A DNA stretch of 64,000 nucleotides from Endocalyx cinctus (Eukaryota > Ascomycota > Sordariomycetes > Amphisphaeriales > Apiosporaceae): the NCBI GenBank assembly GCA_001600455.1, contig BCKC01000004.1, positions 1,922,001 to 1,986,000 of the forward strand, in the 5' to 3' direction. The notes beneath the pieces are model-generated. The model did not search any database and was not told the DNA's origin. It saw only the letters and a program-made list of their open reading frames with translations. Numbering within the stretch: the first letter of the stretch is position 1; every line of letters begins with the position of its first letter. Below are positions 1 to 15,647 of the stretch, in pieces. The position numbers and the translations under genes were made by a program.

Positions 1-1740
1 GTTGGCGTCTTCAAAGTACTAAACGGTGTTGACGGGGTTCTCGGCGTTGTGATATATCGACCACCACACTTCGGACATCTGCCCGGTCCTTCGGGGCCGC
101 TAGCGCCAGCACCGCCTCCTCCTATTCCGTGGCCACCGACGTCGTTCGCCCTGTCGCTGGCCGTCTTACCTCCACGACGAGGCTGGTACTTATAACCGGG
201 ATATTGGAGGTTATGTCGTACTTTTTCTTCCTCCGCGAGCTTCTTCCACCGGTTCCGCTCTTCTTCTGGTTCGGCGCGCCACTGCTCCCCGATAAGCTTG
301 GAGATCTCCGGGTTAGAGAGACTGGGATGTCGCGCCGCGACAACGGCTTGCCAATACGACCGGTAGAGTATGAAGACTATTGTTTATCGTCCCTGAGTTA
401 GTCGCGAGAACTCAAGAAAAGATTTTTTCTTCTAAGCCCTTTGTGAGACAATGAACAACGTAGAAGAAGCCGAGTACTTAAAAGTGAAACAGGCAACGGT
501 CAAGAAGAAAGGTCCAAGGGAAAGGGGAGTAGAGAAGAAACAAGAAGAATGGTCTCGAATTTACTTTGCCTAGAAGTTTTAGTCCGGCATTGTTTGTTCG
601 AGTCAGTTGTTAAAGAGTAGAGAGAGAATAAAGAAAATGGGAGAACAAGAAGAGAAAAACGTCTCGGAATGATTATGCTTCTCCTTTCAGATAATAAATA
701 CAATGAACGGATCTTTGATCACCGACTCGTGAGGCTAGAAGAAAAGGGAAAGACATTGCAAACAAAGGAGCGAGGCAACAGCACAACTCCAGAAATTACC
801 GTCTCGGGAAGATAAGCGGATATGCCCCCTTTCCAAGGATGGCCTACCTAATTAAGGGGTAGAGATGTCATCCCGTCGGGTGCAAGGAAATGAGAAAACC
901 CGAAACAGAAATAAAATAAAGAAAAAAAAGTAAAACTAAAATGAATTGATGAAGGTGAAACGGAGAAATAATATCGAATCGCTATTGATAACCTAATGAT
1001 ACCATAGGCCAGGTCATGTTGATGAGAGGGAACTCAAGAGGCTGAGAATGAAAATTGAGACCTAGGAAAAAATAAATATACGTACCATTTCGTGGCCTAG
1101 GTATTTTTGGTGTCCTCATGCAGAGACAAATCGTGTCCCTCGCTGGATCATCGTCGCCGACGTCACTTCCTCTTCTCGTCGAGCTAGGAGTGTAGAGGCT
1201 TAGTTTCGAGAGCCGCGGATGGTTATTAGCCTCTTCGACGTCAATAGAGGCCGCGCGCTTCCTTTGAAATCTAGTTGACAAGGGCGTATCGGGACCGGAA
1301 TTATTGATGTTATTAAAAGGGTGCTGTTGTAGTTGATATTCGGATTCATGGTGGCTATCTGGTGACGAGATTGAAAAGTCAGGATCAGTTGCCGCCGCTT
1401 CTATGTCTACTTTTGTCGTTTTGCTTTCTGCTGCTGGTGTTGATGGGATTTGGTTGTCGTTACCTCTAACTATTCCTCCGTTATTTCTGTCCCTCCCAGT
1501 ATTGTCATCACGATTACTGCTGATATCATTGCTCGGGTTTGAATTGTTGGTACCGATGATGTCGTGATGAGAAGTTGCCATTGCCGGTTGACTCTGCGGT
1601 CTTCTCGGCGGTAGTAACGTCGATTTTGTGGTAGTAGAGGTATAATTTGAAAACGATAACGACGCAGCGGAAATATTTCTAGCTGGTGAGTAAGTTGTAG
1701 AATCGCTAGATAAAGGGGGACGGATCACACCGTCAGTCAT
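1..1740 (-). CDS. HMG-box transcription factor (partial, runs off the left edge)
   Basis: Likely DNA-binding regulator of the fungal MATA/Rox1/Ste11-like HMG-box group, acting in the nucleus. Exon 1 is 1740..1086 and exon 2 is 376..1 (incomplete). Joining them (donor GTACGT at 1085, acceptor TAG ending at 377) restores the box: PKIPRPRN from exon 1, then VFILYRSYWQAVV and NPEISKLIGEQW from exon 2. The first 200 residues are low-complexity, rich in S, T, N and D. After the box (about residues 213-285) come a Gly-rich linker and a CPKCGGRY segment that may be a small Cys motif. About 343 residues are visible; the C-terminus lies outside the window. The start at 1740 is the first ATG of the open frame; the Met at about residue 54 is an alternative. 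The 709-bp intron is far longer than the others here. The family call is firm; the regulatory role is not known. Confidence 0.85.
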
Positions 1741-3847
1741 AATTCCGCAAGCCGAGTAAGTGATGTAAGCCTGTTTCTATTTCTCTTGCTATTTTTGGCA
1801 AACGGGTGAGTTCGGTGTTCTGGACTTAGGGGTCATCCTTCTCATGCCGGGAGGAATAAAATATTGTCGTGAGAATAACAGGCAGAAGGGAGGAAACGAA
1901 CGATAAATTTATAGAACTTAGAAGTAGAAGGATTTCAAAGATACACAATATGCGCAACTTATGGTAGTAATAGAACGAATATCAATAAGGGCGAAGACGT
2001 TGACAAGTAACCACTTTCTCTCTCGTTTCTGGCATACGTAGATTTCTTTTAGTCTCGTTAAAAAAGTGATAATAGATGCTTCGACAGCGAGTCAAAATTA
2101 AAAAAAGGATGAGTGACAAGATAGCTCATGCCATGCTATACTAGAGCACGAGACGACAATGACGATGATGGAGATGGAGTAGGGCGGAATTTTTAGAGCT
2201 CAATGTCTCTTGTCAGGTCTTGAAGAGAGAATAACGGGGAGATTGAGAGACAAGGAGAGACATGAGAACAAGAGGAAAGGAAGAACTAGAAGGACAAGAT
2301 AATGGGCGTGTTCGGTGTGGTGAAAGAACAGTAGGAAAATACCAAGGTCTTGTAAGGATTGTTTTGCTTTACGGCCAAGGAAGAGTGGTATGTCTTTTTT
2401 CTCTTTTCCTTGTTCTCCTCTTACCTTAGTGAATCGCCCCCTCAATAACGAACAAAAGAAGAAGGGGGCAGACAATGGGGGGGAGTGGATGACCTGATAG
2501 TGTGGTTTGATGAATGACCTTATGATACTTGGGTGGTGAGTGATTGTTTGACGATGACGATGGGAGTGGATGATACTTCTTCTTCTACTCCTGTTGAAGA
2601 TAACACCCTCATGACATGATGGCCTAACATAAACCTAGATGTATGTGGAATATGTGGGTGTAGGAGTGAAAAGTGATAGATATCATACATGATGTAGCGA
2701 AAATAGAGAGGCGACTATACCTGACCTGACTCTGAGCATCCTTCAGCGTAGCCCAATGTGGGCATAATTCTGTTCGTCGTGTCTCGGAAATATACTGGGG
2801 ACCAGAAACTGGTGCAGCGTTTATTCATGTGTTCTTTGTTCCTGGCGTGGCGTTTGCGCATTCTAAAACACCTCCTGATCCCTACCGTTCGCAGTGGGAA
2901 AGTGATAGTTGATATTTGACAAGAAGGGACGAAGAGAAATAGATAATGCCCTAGTTTATCCTCCATCTCTCCGTCTCTGCAGCTTGTCTTCCTTCTCACC
3001 TGCTCACTTTGTCTCCTTTGGTCTTGAGTCTTGCGTGGCTCCTCTTGTCTCTTGACTCATTTACACACAACTACTCATTATGCACGATGACAACGAAACC
3101 CATGACATATAAAGAAGCACCTTAAAGTGTGACAAGTAAACAAAAAGACACCGGGACTTGCTCTCGCCCTTCGTCTTTGCGGCGACAGGCAAAGTAATAA
3201 ATCTACAGGTCAAACACGTGTTACCTAGATCTGCGAAACTAGGAATTGTAAGAGAGCGAGAGAATGCTCAAATGTTTCTTCTTCTCACTGTTTGACGATT
3301 AGTAATACTATACTTACATTTATCAATCAAAGAATTACATTACTGTCAACGCGTAAAACACATAGTATGTAGCCTAGGAATGCTAAGTATGTCCATCTGG
3401 AACGATGAGGGGATATGCACAAAGACAATGTCAATGTCAACGCCATGCCACCAGATAAGGATCACGTGGCAGCAGCAGAATTTTGTCTTATAACCTTGGA
3501 ACTCAATTCAACTTTAATTACCTGCTCTGTTTTGTATAAATGTCTCATCGGCTCTTTGTAGTAAGACTTCTAGCGTTGCCGGGTGAATATAACAAAATGG
3601 GAATAGGCAATAGGCAACGAACAGCAACTGTAATATGACCAGACATGACTCCGAAACCCCCTTCCCTTCTTTCCTGAGCACTGAAATTTTCCCAGCCGAG
3701 TGCACATCGTTTTCTTTTCTTTCTTTTTTTTTTTTGGCACCTATAAAATTAGTTACACACAAAGCGTAGCCTTGCGGAAATTAGATAATCTGACGTATCC
3801 CGTCTCTTGTCCGAGGCTCGCACATCAAATGGAAATGAGGTAAACAA
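1741..3847. other. Intergenic region: promoter side of the HMG-box gene, 3' flank of RVB1
   Basis: No frame here shows a recognisable protein. The longest open frames (about 80-95 codons) are low-complexity, K/F/L/S-rich translations of purine- or pyrimidine-rich DNA. The stretch near 2160-2480 is purine-rich on the plus strand, so it is pyrimidine-rich on the coding strand of the HMG-box gene, as in many fungal promoters and leaders. No RNA gene was recognised. Confidence 0.5.
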
Positions 3848-5446
<1,599 letters not shown>

Positions 5447-6534
5447 GGTCGCGAAGGTATGGTGGGATGATAAGTCGAGGCTCGTTATGTAATTTGCTCG
5501 AATGCGAATATCAGATTATTTCTATATATTCAGTAAAAGTAAATTTAAGTACCAGTAATATTGAAATGTAAGAAAAGGTTGGATTTGAGTTGTGTTGGCA
5601 AGGCTGCTGTTTACAAATGTAGAAAAATCGAAATCGCATCTGAATTGCTTGGCTTTGGAAGAAGCTGTACATAGCTCCAGGGCGGTCGCGAACTTTTTTG
5701 ATTGCCAAGCTTTCCTAGCGGCGCGACTGAAATACAGTGTGCATACAGTATTAACACATACCCAATCACTCCGATATTACTGTCGAGATGGTCGAAATCA
5801 AAGTTCAAAAGTCGAAATTCTTACACTTACGCATGGTTGTTTGTTTATTCCATATTTTGAATCATTGATATTCTTAGCAGAATTCTAGTAGTAGATGGTG
5901 ACTAAGATACGATACCGTAGGAAGGATGCTGATTGCTATTCATTCTCTTTTCCACTAATGATAATGAATTCGGATGACTTTCTATGTAGGTAGTTAATAT
6001 CACATAAAAGCTTTATTTTATGCGACGAGAATTGTGGCATCTTGCCGGCAAGATTTCTCTTTCCATTCTTCCCTACTTGACCTTTAGAACGTCACAAAAT
6101 ATCTGAGCAAAGGCTTATGTATATATTCTATGATTCAAGTAACCACGACAGTGGTAGCGTAATATTAATGTATCGCAAAACCTGATACGTTTTAACTATG
6201 AAATAACCTACAAATTCTCATGAACTCAACTCTTGTGAACCAATAACGCCGTAGGTATGAACGAAAAACACATGATGCCCAGCCCCCAGATGCCATTAAA
6301 CGCCGGCGCTGTTCTAGAACCCATACAATTTTACCCTTTTTTTTAAGGTTTCGTACCAAGGTGAAAAAAGATCCTCGTTCCATCTGAGATATCCCTTTCT
6401 CCCGAATAGGAATACTGGGAAGTCGTCGCGGTGGCTAGATTTGAAGAATCAGACTCGTCCCACGCGGACGTCGTAGAGGTCGCATCGCTCTTAGTTGATT
6501 TGGGATCCTCAAAATCGTAGTTCGCCTCTACACC
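5447..6534. other. Intergenic region between RVB1 and TAF13
   Basis: This is the promoter side of RVB1 and the 3' side of TAF13, both minus strand. Open frames of 60-98 codons on both strands have no family resemblance and overlap one another. I see no RNA gene or repeat of note; AT-rich sequence dominates 5880-6200. Confidence 0.5.
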
Positions 6535-7101
6535 CTACTTCGAGCTCGCGGCGTTCTTCCTCTTCTTCCCTTTGTTATTCGAGACGGTCGAGCGCAGGCC
6601 GACGTCCTCGAGGTCGTCGTCGTCGTCGACGTCGAACAGGAGGCCGTCGTCCTCGTCCGCGTTCGCGCCGGCCGCCCGGCTCGCGTGATCTTTCGCCAGC
6701 GCGTCGTCGTCCTGGTTGAAGGTCTTGCGCAGCTCCTTGATCTTCTGCCGCTTCTCGATCATGCTCCTCACCTTGCCCAGGTACTGCGGGTTCCGCCGCA
6801 GCGCGAACTCGAAATCGTCGAACTTGAGCTTCTGCCGTCCCGCTACCTGCGCGTGCCGGCTCGCCTCGAAGCACACGCCCTCCAGAAATTCGGTCACGAT
6901 CGCGTCCGCCACGCGGATCGTCTCGGGAAGCGGATCGTTGACGTCGCCGTAGGCGTACAGGAGACTGGAGACTACGTAGTGGCAAATTTAGAACCAATCA
7001 TATTTTATTGGAACGGGATGTTGGGGGGGCAGTAGCATACTCTCTTTGCTATTAAATGTTTCTTTTCCCACATTCTTTCCCGCACGCGCTCTCGGCTCCA
7101 T
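6535..7101 (-). CDS. taf13: TFIID subunit TAF13 (histone-fold protein)
   Basis: Histone-fold subunit of the general transcription factor TFIID; it pairs with TAF11. Exon 1 is 7101..7041 and exon 2 is 6971..6535, with a 69-bp GT..AG intron; the product is 165 residues. The join gives KEISSLLYAYGDVNDPLPET followed by RVADAIVTEFLEGVC and GRQKLKFDDFEFALRRNP, the conserved TAF13 histone fold (about residues 20-95). The C-terminal tail is long and acidic (DVDDDDDLEDV) and ends in a basic KGKKRK patch, so the protein is near the yeast length and longer than the animal one. The ATG at 7101 has an ACCATGG context; an in-frame ATG at 7110 would add three residues. Exon 2 is strikingly GC-rich compared with its surroundings. 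Confidence 0.93.
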
Positions 7102-10100
7102 GGTGGGCATTCGGAATGATGATATCGGGGGTCAGGCTATGTGTCGTCTAGCGGGGAGAATAATCTTCTCCAAAGCAGTTCTTCAAGATGATCTTGCTAA
7201 TCGCGGATCTCTTGATGGTTCGTTTCTTCGCAAAGTGTATGCTGCTAAATACGAACGCGCTGGCGTAAATGTCGAGATACGATATAAAACTGTAGTTTCA
7301 AAGACGTATGATTCTAAGAATAAATGTAGTGCGTGTAGTACAGAATGAAGTGAAGTTCACAATCACAGCAAGGCTGAGGAAGAACAAATGTTTAGTTGTG
7401 ATATCCGACTGGAGAAAGCTCTAGTGGGGGTGTAGCTACAAGATACAGAAGGGTGCTATAGTGGAGTTTAGCGGAGTTTACGTTGTACAGAATGCATCCC
7501 CAAGAAATACTTAGAGCTAGGCCCTGTACGAGGCCCCTGCTCATGGATTTTATAGAAGCTGGATTAGTGTCGGATAAACCCAAAAGCCTGGCTGCCTAGT
7601 AGGCCAGATGCTCTGTGCTTTCAACACTTGGCTTTAAGAAGGCTGAATTATACACTGATCAGAGACGAGAACGAGAACCTATCGCGACAAGGTATCATCA
7701 TAAAAACTCGGCATATTCAAAAAGCAACTATAGATATAATTAATATAACTTGTGTACCTACAATTAAATACTGCTTCAATTAAGAAGCAATTGCCCTACT
7801 CGAAATTTATTTGCGACAAACCTTTTACGATGGTAAGTGGACCTTCATGACCTTGCCATCATTCGATACGTAGACAGCTAACGGTCAATGAAATATTATA
7901 GTCGGCTCTCTTCAACTTTCAGTCCCTCCTCCTCGTCATACTCCTGCTTATTTGCACATGTGCCTACGTACATCAACTATTCCCCGCGATACTAGACCGC
8001 AATAAGCAAGGGTACGTGTCACGAATCGCATCCCCGTTTCTATACCGTACGGCGCGAGCGCCGGGAGCATGCCAGCTTGGACGATCGGTAGCTAACAGGT
8101 TGTTATAACAGTTTGATGGGCATATTTTGGAAGGCGGCGAGGGTAGGTGAGAGGTTAAGTCCGTATATAAGTTTGTGTTGCGTCTTCATGGCCGTAGGTT
8201 TCCCCTCCGCTCTTTGAAGTGTTGTTGCTCTTCTGACGTGGCATTTCAGGTTTCTGTGTTCGTCGGCAACTAGATCTTAAGGAATCGCTATATCGATATC
8301 ACGCTCACGTTTCTATGGTTTTACGCTTTATGGAGTAATGGGGCGCGGTTTGGAGTCTTAGGCTTGGGTTAGGTGACAGCGTTGGTGTTGCGTTTACGGG
8401 CGACGAGAGAGTGACGAAGAAGGCCTTTTTCCTTCCTGGTACAACCGGTGTGTTGTCATGCACTTTTCTAAATCATGACACGGGCCGTAAATTTGGCGAG
8501 TGGTAGCATGTCACATGCAAGAAAGGAAAGCCTGTGGAAGAAGCAAAGTGATCGGCTCGGTCACTGTAGCGCTTTATTACGATATCTTGCCCAGACGAGA
8601 ATTGTCACCCCGCGAGAGAATACCCGTTATTATAATTATGCTCTTCCTCGATATCGGGCTCGGATACATCACGAATTAATCTCGATTAGCCCCTGGTTGA
8701 AATTGATGGGGAACATCCCACGTGTCATGCCGCACTGTCGGGTCGTCGTCGTATGTTGTGTTTGATAAGCAGTGGGCCGGTATTGATGTCTTGCCTCGTA
8801 CTTTGGGAATAATTGGATCAGGCTCTTGGATTGGCTAATGGAACCTATTATGGATGGCAAGGCTGCTACATCATATAAATAGTTCTCCCGGTCACCAGCA
8901 TTGGACTCAGCCTAATTTATCCTATACTACGGTAAAGGCTGTGAGGCTAGCTCGATGATATTAACAGCTACATGAATGATTACTTTGCACGAAGCTCCGT
9001 GCTTTCCCATTCCTCATTCCTGATCATTCCTTATCCGGTTTCAGGTTATTCAGCTGTTTGTTGCCTATTATTCCATCTCGACTCCTGCGTATTTCGCCCC
9101 TTCCATCCTCTTTGATCTGATTATAACAGCGACTTCAGAAATGTGAGCGTGGCCGGCTAAGCCCTCTCACATGCATATTCATCCCTATATGCCTATGGAT
9201 TACATTATCCTGAATGATCCTCATCTTATTTGATATGAGTAGAATGAAGAAATCCTAGCCGCCTAGGTAGCACGGAGAAGTGGTATCAGACGAAGGCGCT
9301 TCTACGCGCCAAGGGCTGTTAGTCCTCATGTTGCGATTTAATTATCAATCACCATAATCTATGTACGCATGCAAGGTCATATTATATAATTGTAAGCTTG
9401 TAGTTACATGTTGGTGTCGGTGTCATCGCTGACATATGATGGTACGAAGTGATATCTGTTACGTAGAAAGGAAGGAAAAGGACTCATTTCTTTTTCTCCC
9501 CCCTCTTTCGATTACCAGCGTAGTCGTGGTATATATGTAAGTATGTGGTGTTAACTTACGTCAGGTCAGAAAAAGAAGAATACGACGTGTGCGAAACGCA
9601 CATGCGCAAGATGAAGACCTTTTGTGCATTGTCGATAGTCATTTGATGACTGCATTTTGTCCTTGGAGACCAACACCCGTCGCAATCTTCATACACGCTG
9701 GTTTACAGGGGAAAGGAGGGACATATCAATCACCATCTCACCCTGCATATACGCTTCTTGCAATTTCTTACCTGCATATATGTCCGAGAGGTTGGTTACA
9801 TGTCTTTATCTGACTTCCTTCCCGCCTCTATTGTGGGACATGATGATCTTTCTTTTTGATATTAAAACATGGAGCATATTTGTAGTGTAATGTAGTGGCA
9901 GCAGGTATAAAAAAAGACGAGGCGTATAGCTGAACGTGCGCGTGAGTTACGATAATGTGTAAAAAAAAAAAAAAAGTTCACCGTAATAATGAAGATCTCC
10001 CTCCCATTTCACTCGGTTCTTAATTGATTACTATTTACCTATCAAGGCAAGTACAGATCGCGCATGACCGTAGTGTTTGCACTAATAAAATGCAACTTCA

Positions 10101-12530
10101 AGTTTTCGGATGGGTGGTATCATGATGCAATTCGAAGAATGATAATTTTACCTGCAGCATGCGATATGCGTCGATCGTGAAAATCATAGCGTTCTCTTAA
10201 GTTTTTCCTACTTTGGCCGTAGCGCACGGTATTTCCTTGCTAAGAAACAGGTGAGAGAAATTATCTCTTTATGCGTTTGTACGGAGTATGGACACTAGAA
10301 AATCTGCATGTGCATGGATATTAACTAGGGGAGATTGAATGGAGGGGTGAGGGAAAAAAAGAGAGAGAGGGAAAGGAAAAAGAAAAATGGAAAATGTTCC
10401 GTAGCGTTGGTTTTAAAATAGAAAAGTTCTATGATGAGGTTGTTTCAGAAATCAGACAGATGTTACCCTTGCTAGTCAAAACTTGTCAACGAACTTAACA
10501 GTAACAGTTAATACGTCTTCTTCTGCTTCATCCAACTTATCCCTGTCACCTGAATGAGCCTATTCCTCAGCTTGCTCAGCTTTCACCCGTCATTACTTTA
10601 GTAAGAGTTGGAGGGGATGAGTCAAACGAGTACTAAAAAAAAAAAATCCAAAAATCCAAGAGGAATGGAAGAAAGAAGACATTGCTTACACCACACCATG
10701 CTACATCACACCATTAGATTCTTTGGGTTAATAACGTAGTATGGTTCCTAACATCGTCTAGCATCTTCGTTTTAGGTGTCCTCGATGGGGCGGTTTTGAC
10801 CTTCTAGAAGGCCAGGGTGACCAGGGGTGGATAAGTGGGCAAAGACAAGGGGAAGAAAAAGAAAAAAAAGGGAAGAGGAAAAAAAAAGGAAGAGGAAAAA
10901 AAATTAAATCGAAACGAAGTGGCCCCCAAACCAGAGATGAGGCGATTGCTACATTTCTGAGGCTCAAAGTGTGATTGATTTACATACACTACCCACCCCG
11001 CAAGTCCATCCGCTCCCGAATTGAGGCATTCGTCTTCGAGAGTCTTGGCGATACCCGTTGGCAGTCATCTCTGGTCGCTTCATTCAAACAGCGTTTGATA
11101 CCGATGCCAATAGATCCAAACTGCGTCGGTTACAGCTTCGGATTTCTCTGCACTTTCGTGGCCAAGGAGGTGTATTTTCACTCACCTCGTTTCTCTTTTT
11201 ACCCCTTCTTCTTCTTCCCAGGCGGAAGGCAACGCTTGTTTTCACGGGAACGTACCCGCCCCCAATTCGGGCTGCCGGTCGACGCTTTGAGTCGTTCTCT
11301 TTTGACGATGATACGGTAACACAACCTACACAATGGAAGGAAGGTAGCGTGCTTCTTTTTTTTTTCTTGTTAAATTAGCCGATCCACGATCTATGCAACA
11401 CATCATCGCCGTCGTCTTGGAGGGTAGTAATGGGGGAAAAAAAAAAGGGAGGCCAAAGTTCGAACAAGCAGCCTAGTTTATTATTATGTATAGCCACCAA
11501 CCACATAATTCCCCGTACATGCGTCTCGAGCCGATATCGCAAGGTCTTCCCTTCTATCCGTAGCCAACCTCCCTCTGTAATTTTCCGGGAGGAATGTGGT
11601 AATGATGATATCTTCTCAACTAGGCGTCCAGTGTGGTATAGAGTAGGCGATTTGGAGGTAGGCATCCGTATTAGTCTATTAAGCCAGTAAGAAGCCGTGT
11701 TACGTATGGTGAAGGCGTTTTCAAAATCCCTGGATGCTATTCAATCCTTCCACATAAAGTACAATGCATTATCTCAAACGCACACTCACCGAAGCGTTCA
11801 CATATTCATGTATATGATATTTATTTTTCTGCATTTCATTCGGTTCTCCTGATAAGCAAGCTCAAGACGAGTAGAGGGGATAGCTACCGGTGATACTGAG
11901 CACTGATGTATTTGTATCATAAATGGCGGATTTAACCCGTTAGATAACTCGCATTGTGATAACCTTGAGAAAGAGATAGTTGGTGGAATGTTTGATTATC
12001 TAATTATTACTACTTTCTTTTTGGGAACAGCGCAAACGTTTCTTCCGGTGATAGCCTCATCCGAGGGTGGCGGAAGGCATGAGCAACGCAAACGGGCCAT
12101 GTACATCATAATTATTATAATCATCGTGCCTCCCCGCAATTACTAAAATGGAGAAAAGTTTCCAGAAAACTTTTTAGCTCGGTAGTATAGTAGTATATTG
12201 AGTGTTTAGGATTGCATACCGGGATGAACAATTTATCAATAAAACCAAATTTATCCTAGTTTATGCTGGTGCTGCTACTTTGGAATGATTCATTTTAGTA
12301 CACGAGGAATGAAGGCGATCATCGGACCAGGCGGCCGTGTGGTGTACTATATACACGTAGATTTTATGTACTAATATAATTCATTCGTCAAGCCAGTTGC
12401 ACAGGCCGTCGAAGGGCCGCGTGGGATGGCGACGAATAGGAACAGAGATCTTGCCAGCTTACTTTCCTATGTTGGCGAAAACATTCTTGGTGAAGCCTTT
12501 TTAACTGTGCTCAGGTCCGGGGTCAGGGTT
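7102..12530. other. Gene-poor intergenic DNA, first part
   Basis: No open frame here is supportable. Candidates of 60-115 codons (for example near 8475-8765 and 10975-11380) lack family motifs, overlap antisense frames of similar size, and show no coding-like composition. The 7102-7400 part is the TAF13 promoter. Short A or T runs are common (9961-9974, 10636-10646, 11436-11447). One copy of the octamer GTAGTGTA is at 9882-9889. No tRNA B-box sequence of the form GGTTCRANNC was found by eye on either strand. Confidence 0.5.
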
Positions 12531-12555
12531 GTGTGTGCGTGTGTGTGTGTGTGTG
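12531..12555 (+). repeat. (GT)n microsatellite
   Basis: An alternating GT run with one GC interruption, followed within 60 bp by a long T tract. It lies in the gene-poor stretch. Seen directly; no function is implied. Confidence 0.9.
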
Positions 12556-12605
12556 CTATTATACGTATGCAAATACACTATGTTGCCGCTTGTAGCATAC
12601 CGAAC

Positions 12606-12630
12606 TTTTTTTTTTTTTTTTTTTTTTTTT
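12606..12630 (+). repeat. T25 homopolymer tract
   Basis: Twenty-five consecutive T residues in gene-poor DNA, just downstream of the GT microsatellite. Similar long T or A tracts recur between genes throughout the window. The exact length may be affected by sequencing slippage. Confidence 0.9.
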
Positions 12631-13684
12631 GTAGTTGAATAGAAATCATGAGAAACATTCAATATCCGAAGAGACCGATGATCCGAAATAGTATAAATGA
12701 AGCATACCAGCTAGGCGGCTGTGGCGTTTTGTAAACCGATAAAAATAGTGCGCAGGAACTTTGCAGGTTCGTTTAACTCAGGGCCAGATCCTTCAATTTC
12801 TCCCTCCCCCGGATCTCATTAAGAGGCTGTTTTTATCCTTCCTTATGCGGTAATTCTTAGTCCTATGAGACTTCAGCCATCGTATTCAAGCAGACCATAT
12901 CTACCGCTTCATCTACAGTAGGTCGTGGAGTTAGGCTAATAAGGAATAATAACTTGACACGTCTCAGGCCTTTTATTTATTTATTTAGTTTTTTCTTTAA
13001 AGAAAAGGTAACTTTGGCGATAATACGTAAGTGCTTGTTTAAGTGGTTTTTACGAATAAAACCGAAACCTCGAGAGTACTTCGCCTCATCCTTACCTGAG
13101 AAACACTCTCTAGATGATGGTTGCACATAGTATGTATACTTGTACATAGTATATGTAAATGAACCAGGAGGGTGGTTGACAAGGATGAGCCCTGTAGACA
13201 ACACAGCTCCTCAGGATATGCAGGCCTATAATCCAAGAGGAAGATTCCATGAGGCGAATGTTAGTTCGAAAAGAAAAAGAAAAAAAAAAAAGTAGGCATC
13301 TATCAGTGATTATATATTTATATAAAGTTATATATATAATTATGCACTGCCCAGGAAAAAGCTTCGTTTACCCCAACAGTAATTATACCGGCGGGTCTTG
13401 GTATCGTCATTCCCGGTATTACTGTAAGCGAGACTCCCGAGGAGTGGTGTAGTGTAGTGTTACCTCTAATAACCTTACACGTAGGAATCTGATAAAATCT
13501 GTAGTTGTGGCGCTGGTTGGTCCTTCAACACGTTTAGACAAGCTCGGATGGAAATGTACCATCGTATCTCATCTACGAGTGGCTTGATTGTTTACCACGC
13601 GTCCTTTTAAGAAAATATTATGACCGGGTGTACACATATATAGAATATGACTCAGCGTATTAGGCTATTGGAGGTGCTGTACAA

Positions 13685-13711
13685 GTAGTGTATATAACGT
13701 ATGTACACTAC
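13685..13711. repeat. Inverted repeat of the GTAGTGTA octamer
   Basis: GTAGTGTA at 13685-13692 faces its exact reverse complement TACACTAC at 13704-13711 across an 11-bp AT-rich spacer. The arms could form a hairpin or a dimer-binding site. Seen directly. Confidence 0.85.
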
Positions 13712-15647
13712 CTACCGAGGGCTGCTAGGTAGATATTACACTATACTACACGTACATACACGTACGTACGAGCATAGTATAATATTTTGTTGGAGATAAA
13801 TAAACCTTGAATTTAAAGTTGGGTAATCCCTGAGATTCCTAGTTGTCCCAAAGGAGTGGAACTTTAGGACGCATTTCTTCTTAAGTTCTAGTGAACAAAT
13901 AGTGGTGTTCTTCTAATGTGTTCTAGGGAGTCCTAGTCAGGGGATAGTAACGCTATAATATTAATAAAACCCTGATCCCTTCAGACGCCACGACCTGCAC
14001 TAGTACGACAGGTTTCCAAAACTAGTAACATACCTCAGTTCCAATGCGACGGCGCTTTTTTTTCCCCCTGGATACCTCAGTAGTGTACCATCCATACCAC
14101 TAATTCCCTCCTAAGCTTGTTTTCCTGACAAGGTAGCCGAGCAAATATAGCAAGGGACATGTCGCCGTCGGTATGTACGTGTATGCAAAGCGATTTCTTT
14201 CACTGGCGTTTGCAGCAGTTATATTAACCGGCGCCTAAGATATTCTGTTCCCGGTGGTTTGAATGACTTGGTACCAAACTAATTAAAGATTGGAATGGGG
14301 TCACGAATCATCATTGGTACATGCGTAGTGTACACCCATAACTCTGTAACGAAATATGATATCGCCCCCATCATCCATTATTCTAGAATTCGGTAAGGAA
14401 TGCATATCTCGATATATAATGACTCTTTACAAGGGGGAAAAAAAAAGTGATAATCCTTTCTGATTTATACGATTCGTCCCTTCTTACATTAGGAAATCTG
14501 ACTTCGTGGCTAACGAAATCAGCGCCATTCTCATGTAAGGTGAGCAAGCAACACACGTGTAGGAATCTAGTGTTACAACCCATTAGGTGGTACTGGATTT
14601 ATCAACTTGAAGGAATGGGGTATTACGTAGCTGTTGTAGAGGGTGCTAATGCGCCGATCCTAGCTCACTCCTCGCCTTGTTTCTTAGACGTGCTTATCAG
14701 CTTTGGTTTTAGTGACTCTCGGCAAGAGACCGAGTACCTACACAGTAATACTGGTAGTGTATATATATAAAAAATAATTATAATAATAAAACAAAAGTAG
14801 TGGTGTGGTTAAGGGCAAGAGAAAAAAAAAACGGTTGAATGGTGTGTTTATCATTCTGTTACCCCTGGCATCCCTCTCGATTAAATAAATTCTCACTCTC
14901 GTGATGTGATGATGTGGCGATCAACGCAACCCTTTATTAGATTACCCACCCATTCAGAAGAATAGATACCTACATATCGACAGCAGACAGTCATGCAGGT
15001 ACACCAGGTTTACTAGATTACCCTTAGACCGCCACCACTTTGGAATGATTTTTTTTTTCTTTTTTTTTCTTCCCTTTTCTTTTGGGTGCACACACCCCTG
15101 GTTAAACAGAAGAAGCAAAAAAAGTTCTGGATTTTCAAATCCGATATGACAAGTCAGTAAAAGACATGACGCCGCAAACAAACATATAGAACCTTGACTC
15201 GTTCTCATAATATTTTAAGAAGCCACAGGGTACAAAGTGGCGTGCCAGTTGTCAATATATACATCAGTTAATAATGATAATGTCTATATGTACTTGTATA
15301 CCTAGGTACTAGTATAAGTATATACTATGTAGTATGTAGTATATAAAATGAATGCATGCGGGTATGGATATATATATTTGTACGTAGGTATGTAGGTGTA
15401 TGTATACTACGCTTGGAGGTTTGACTTATATGTAAGTAGTCGCATCGGTATCTGTCCGCAATAGGTATTATAACCATTTACATGTACATTTCGTAAGTCA
15501 TTGAGCCACAAAAAAAAAAGAATACTGCAAATAGTGTGCATAGAATTCTTAAGAATCCTATAATCCGTGGCAGTTTGGCTTCATAATAAGTCTCATTTCA
15601 TTTCCCCGGAACATTCAGAATGACCCCCCCCTTAAACCCGTGGATAC

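Noticed and set aside
13740..13780. ACGTAC repeats considered as a CRISPR-like array
   Set aside because: Short, irregular alternating sequence with no spacers of constant length; the genome is eukaryotic.
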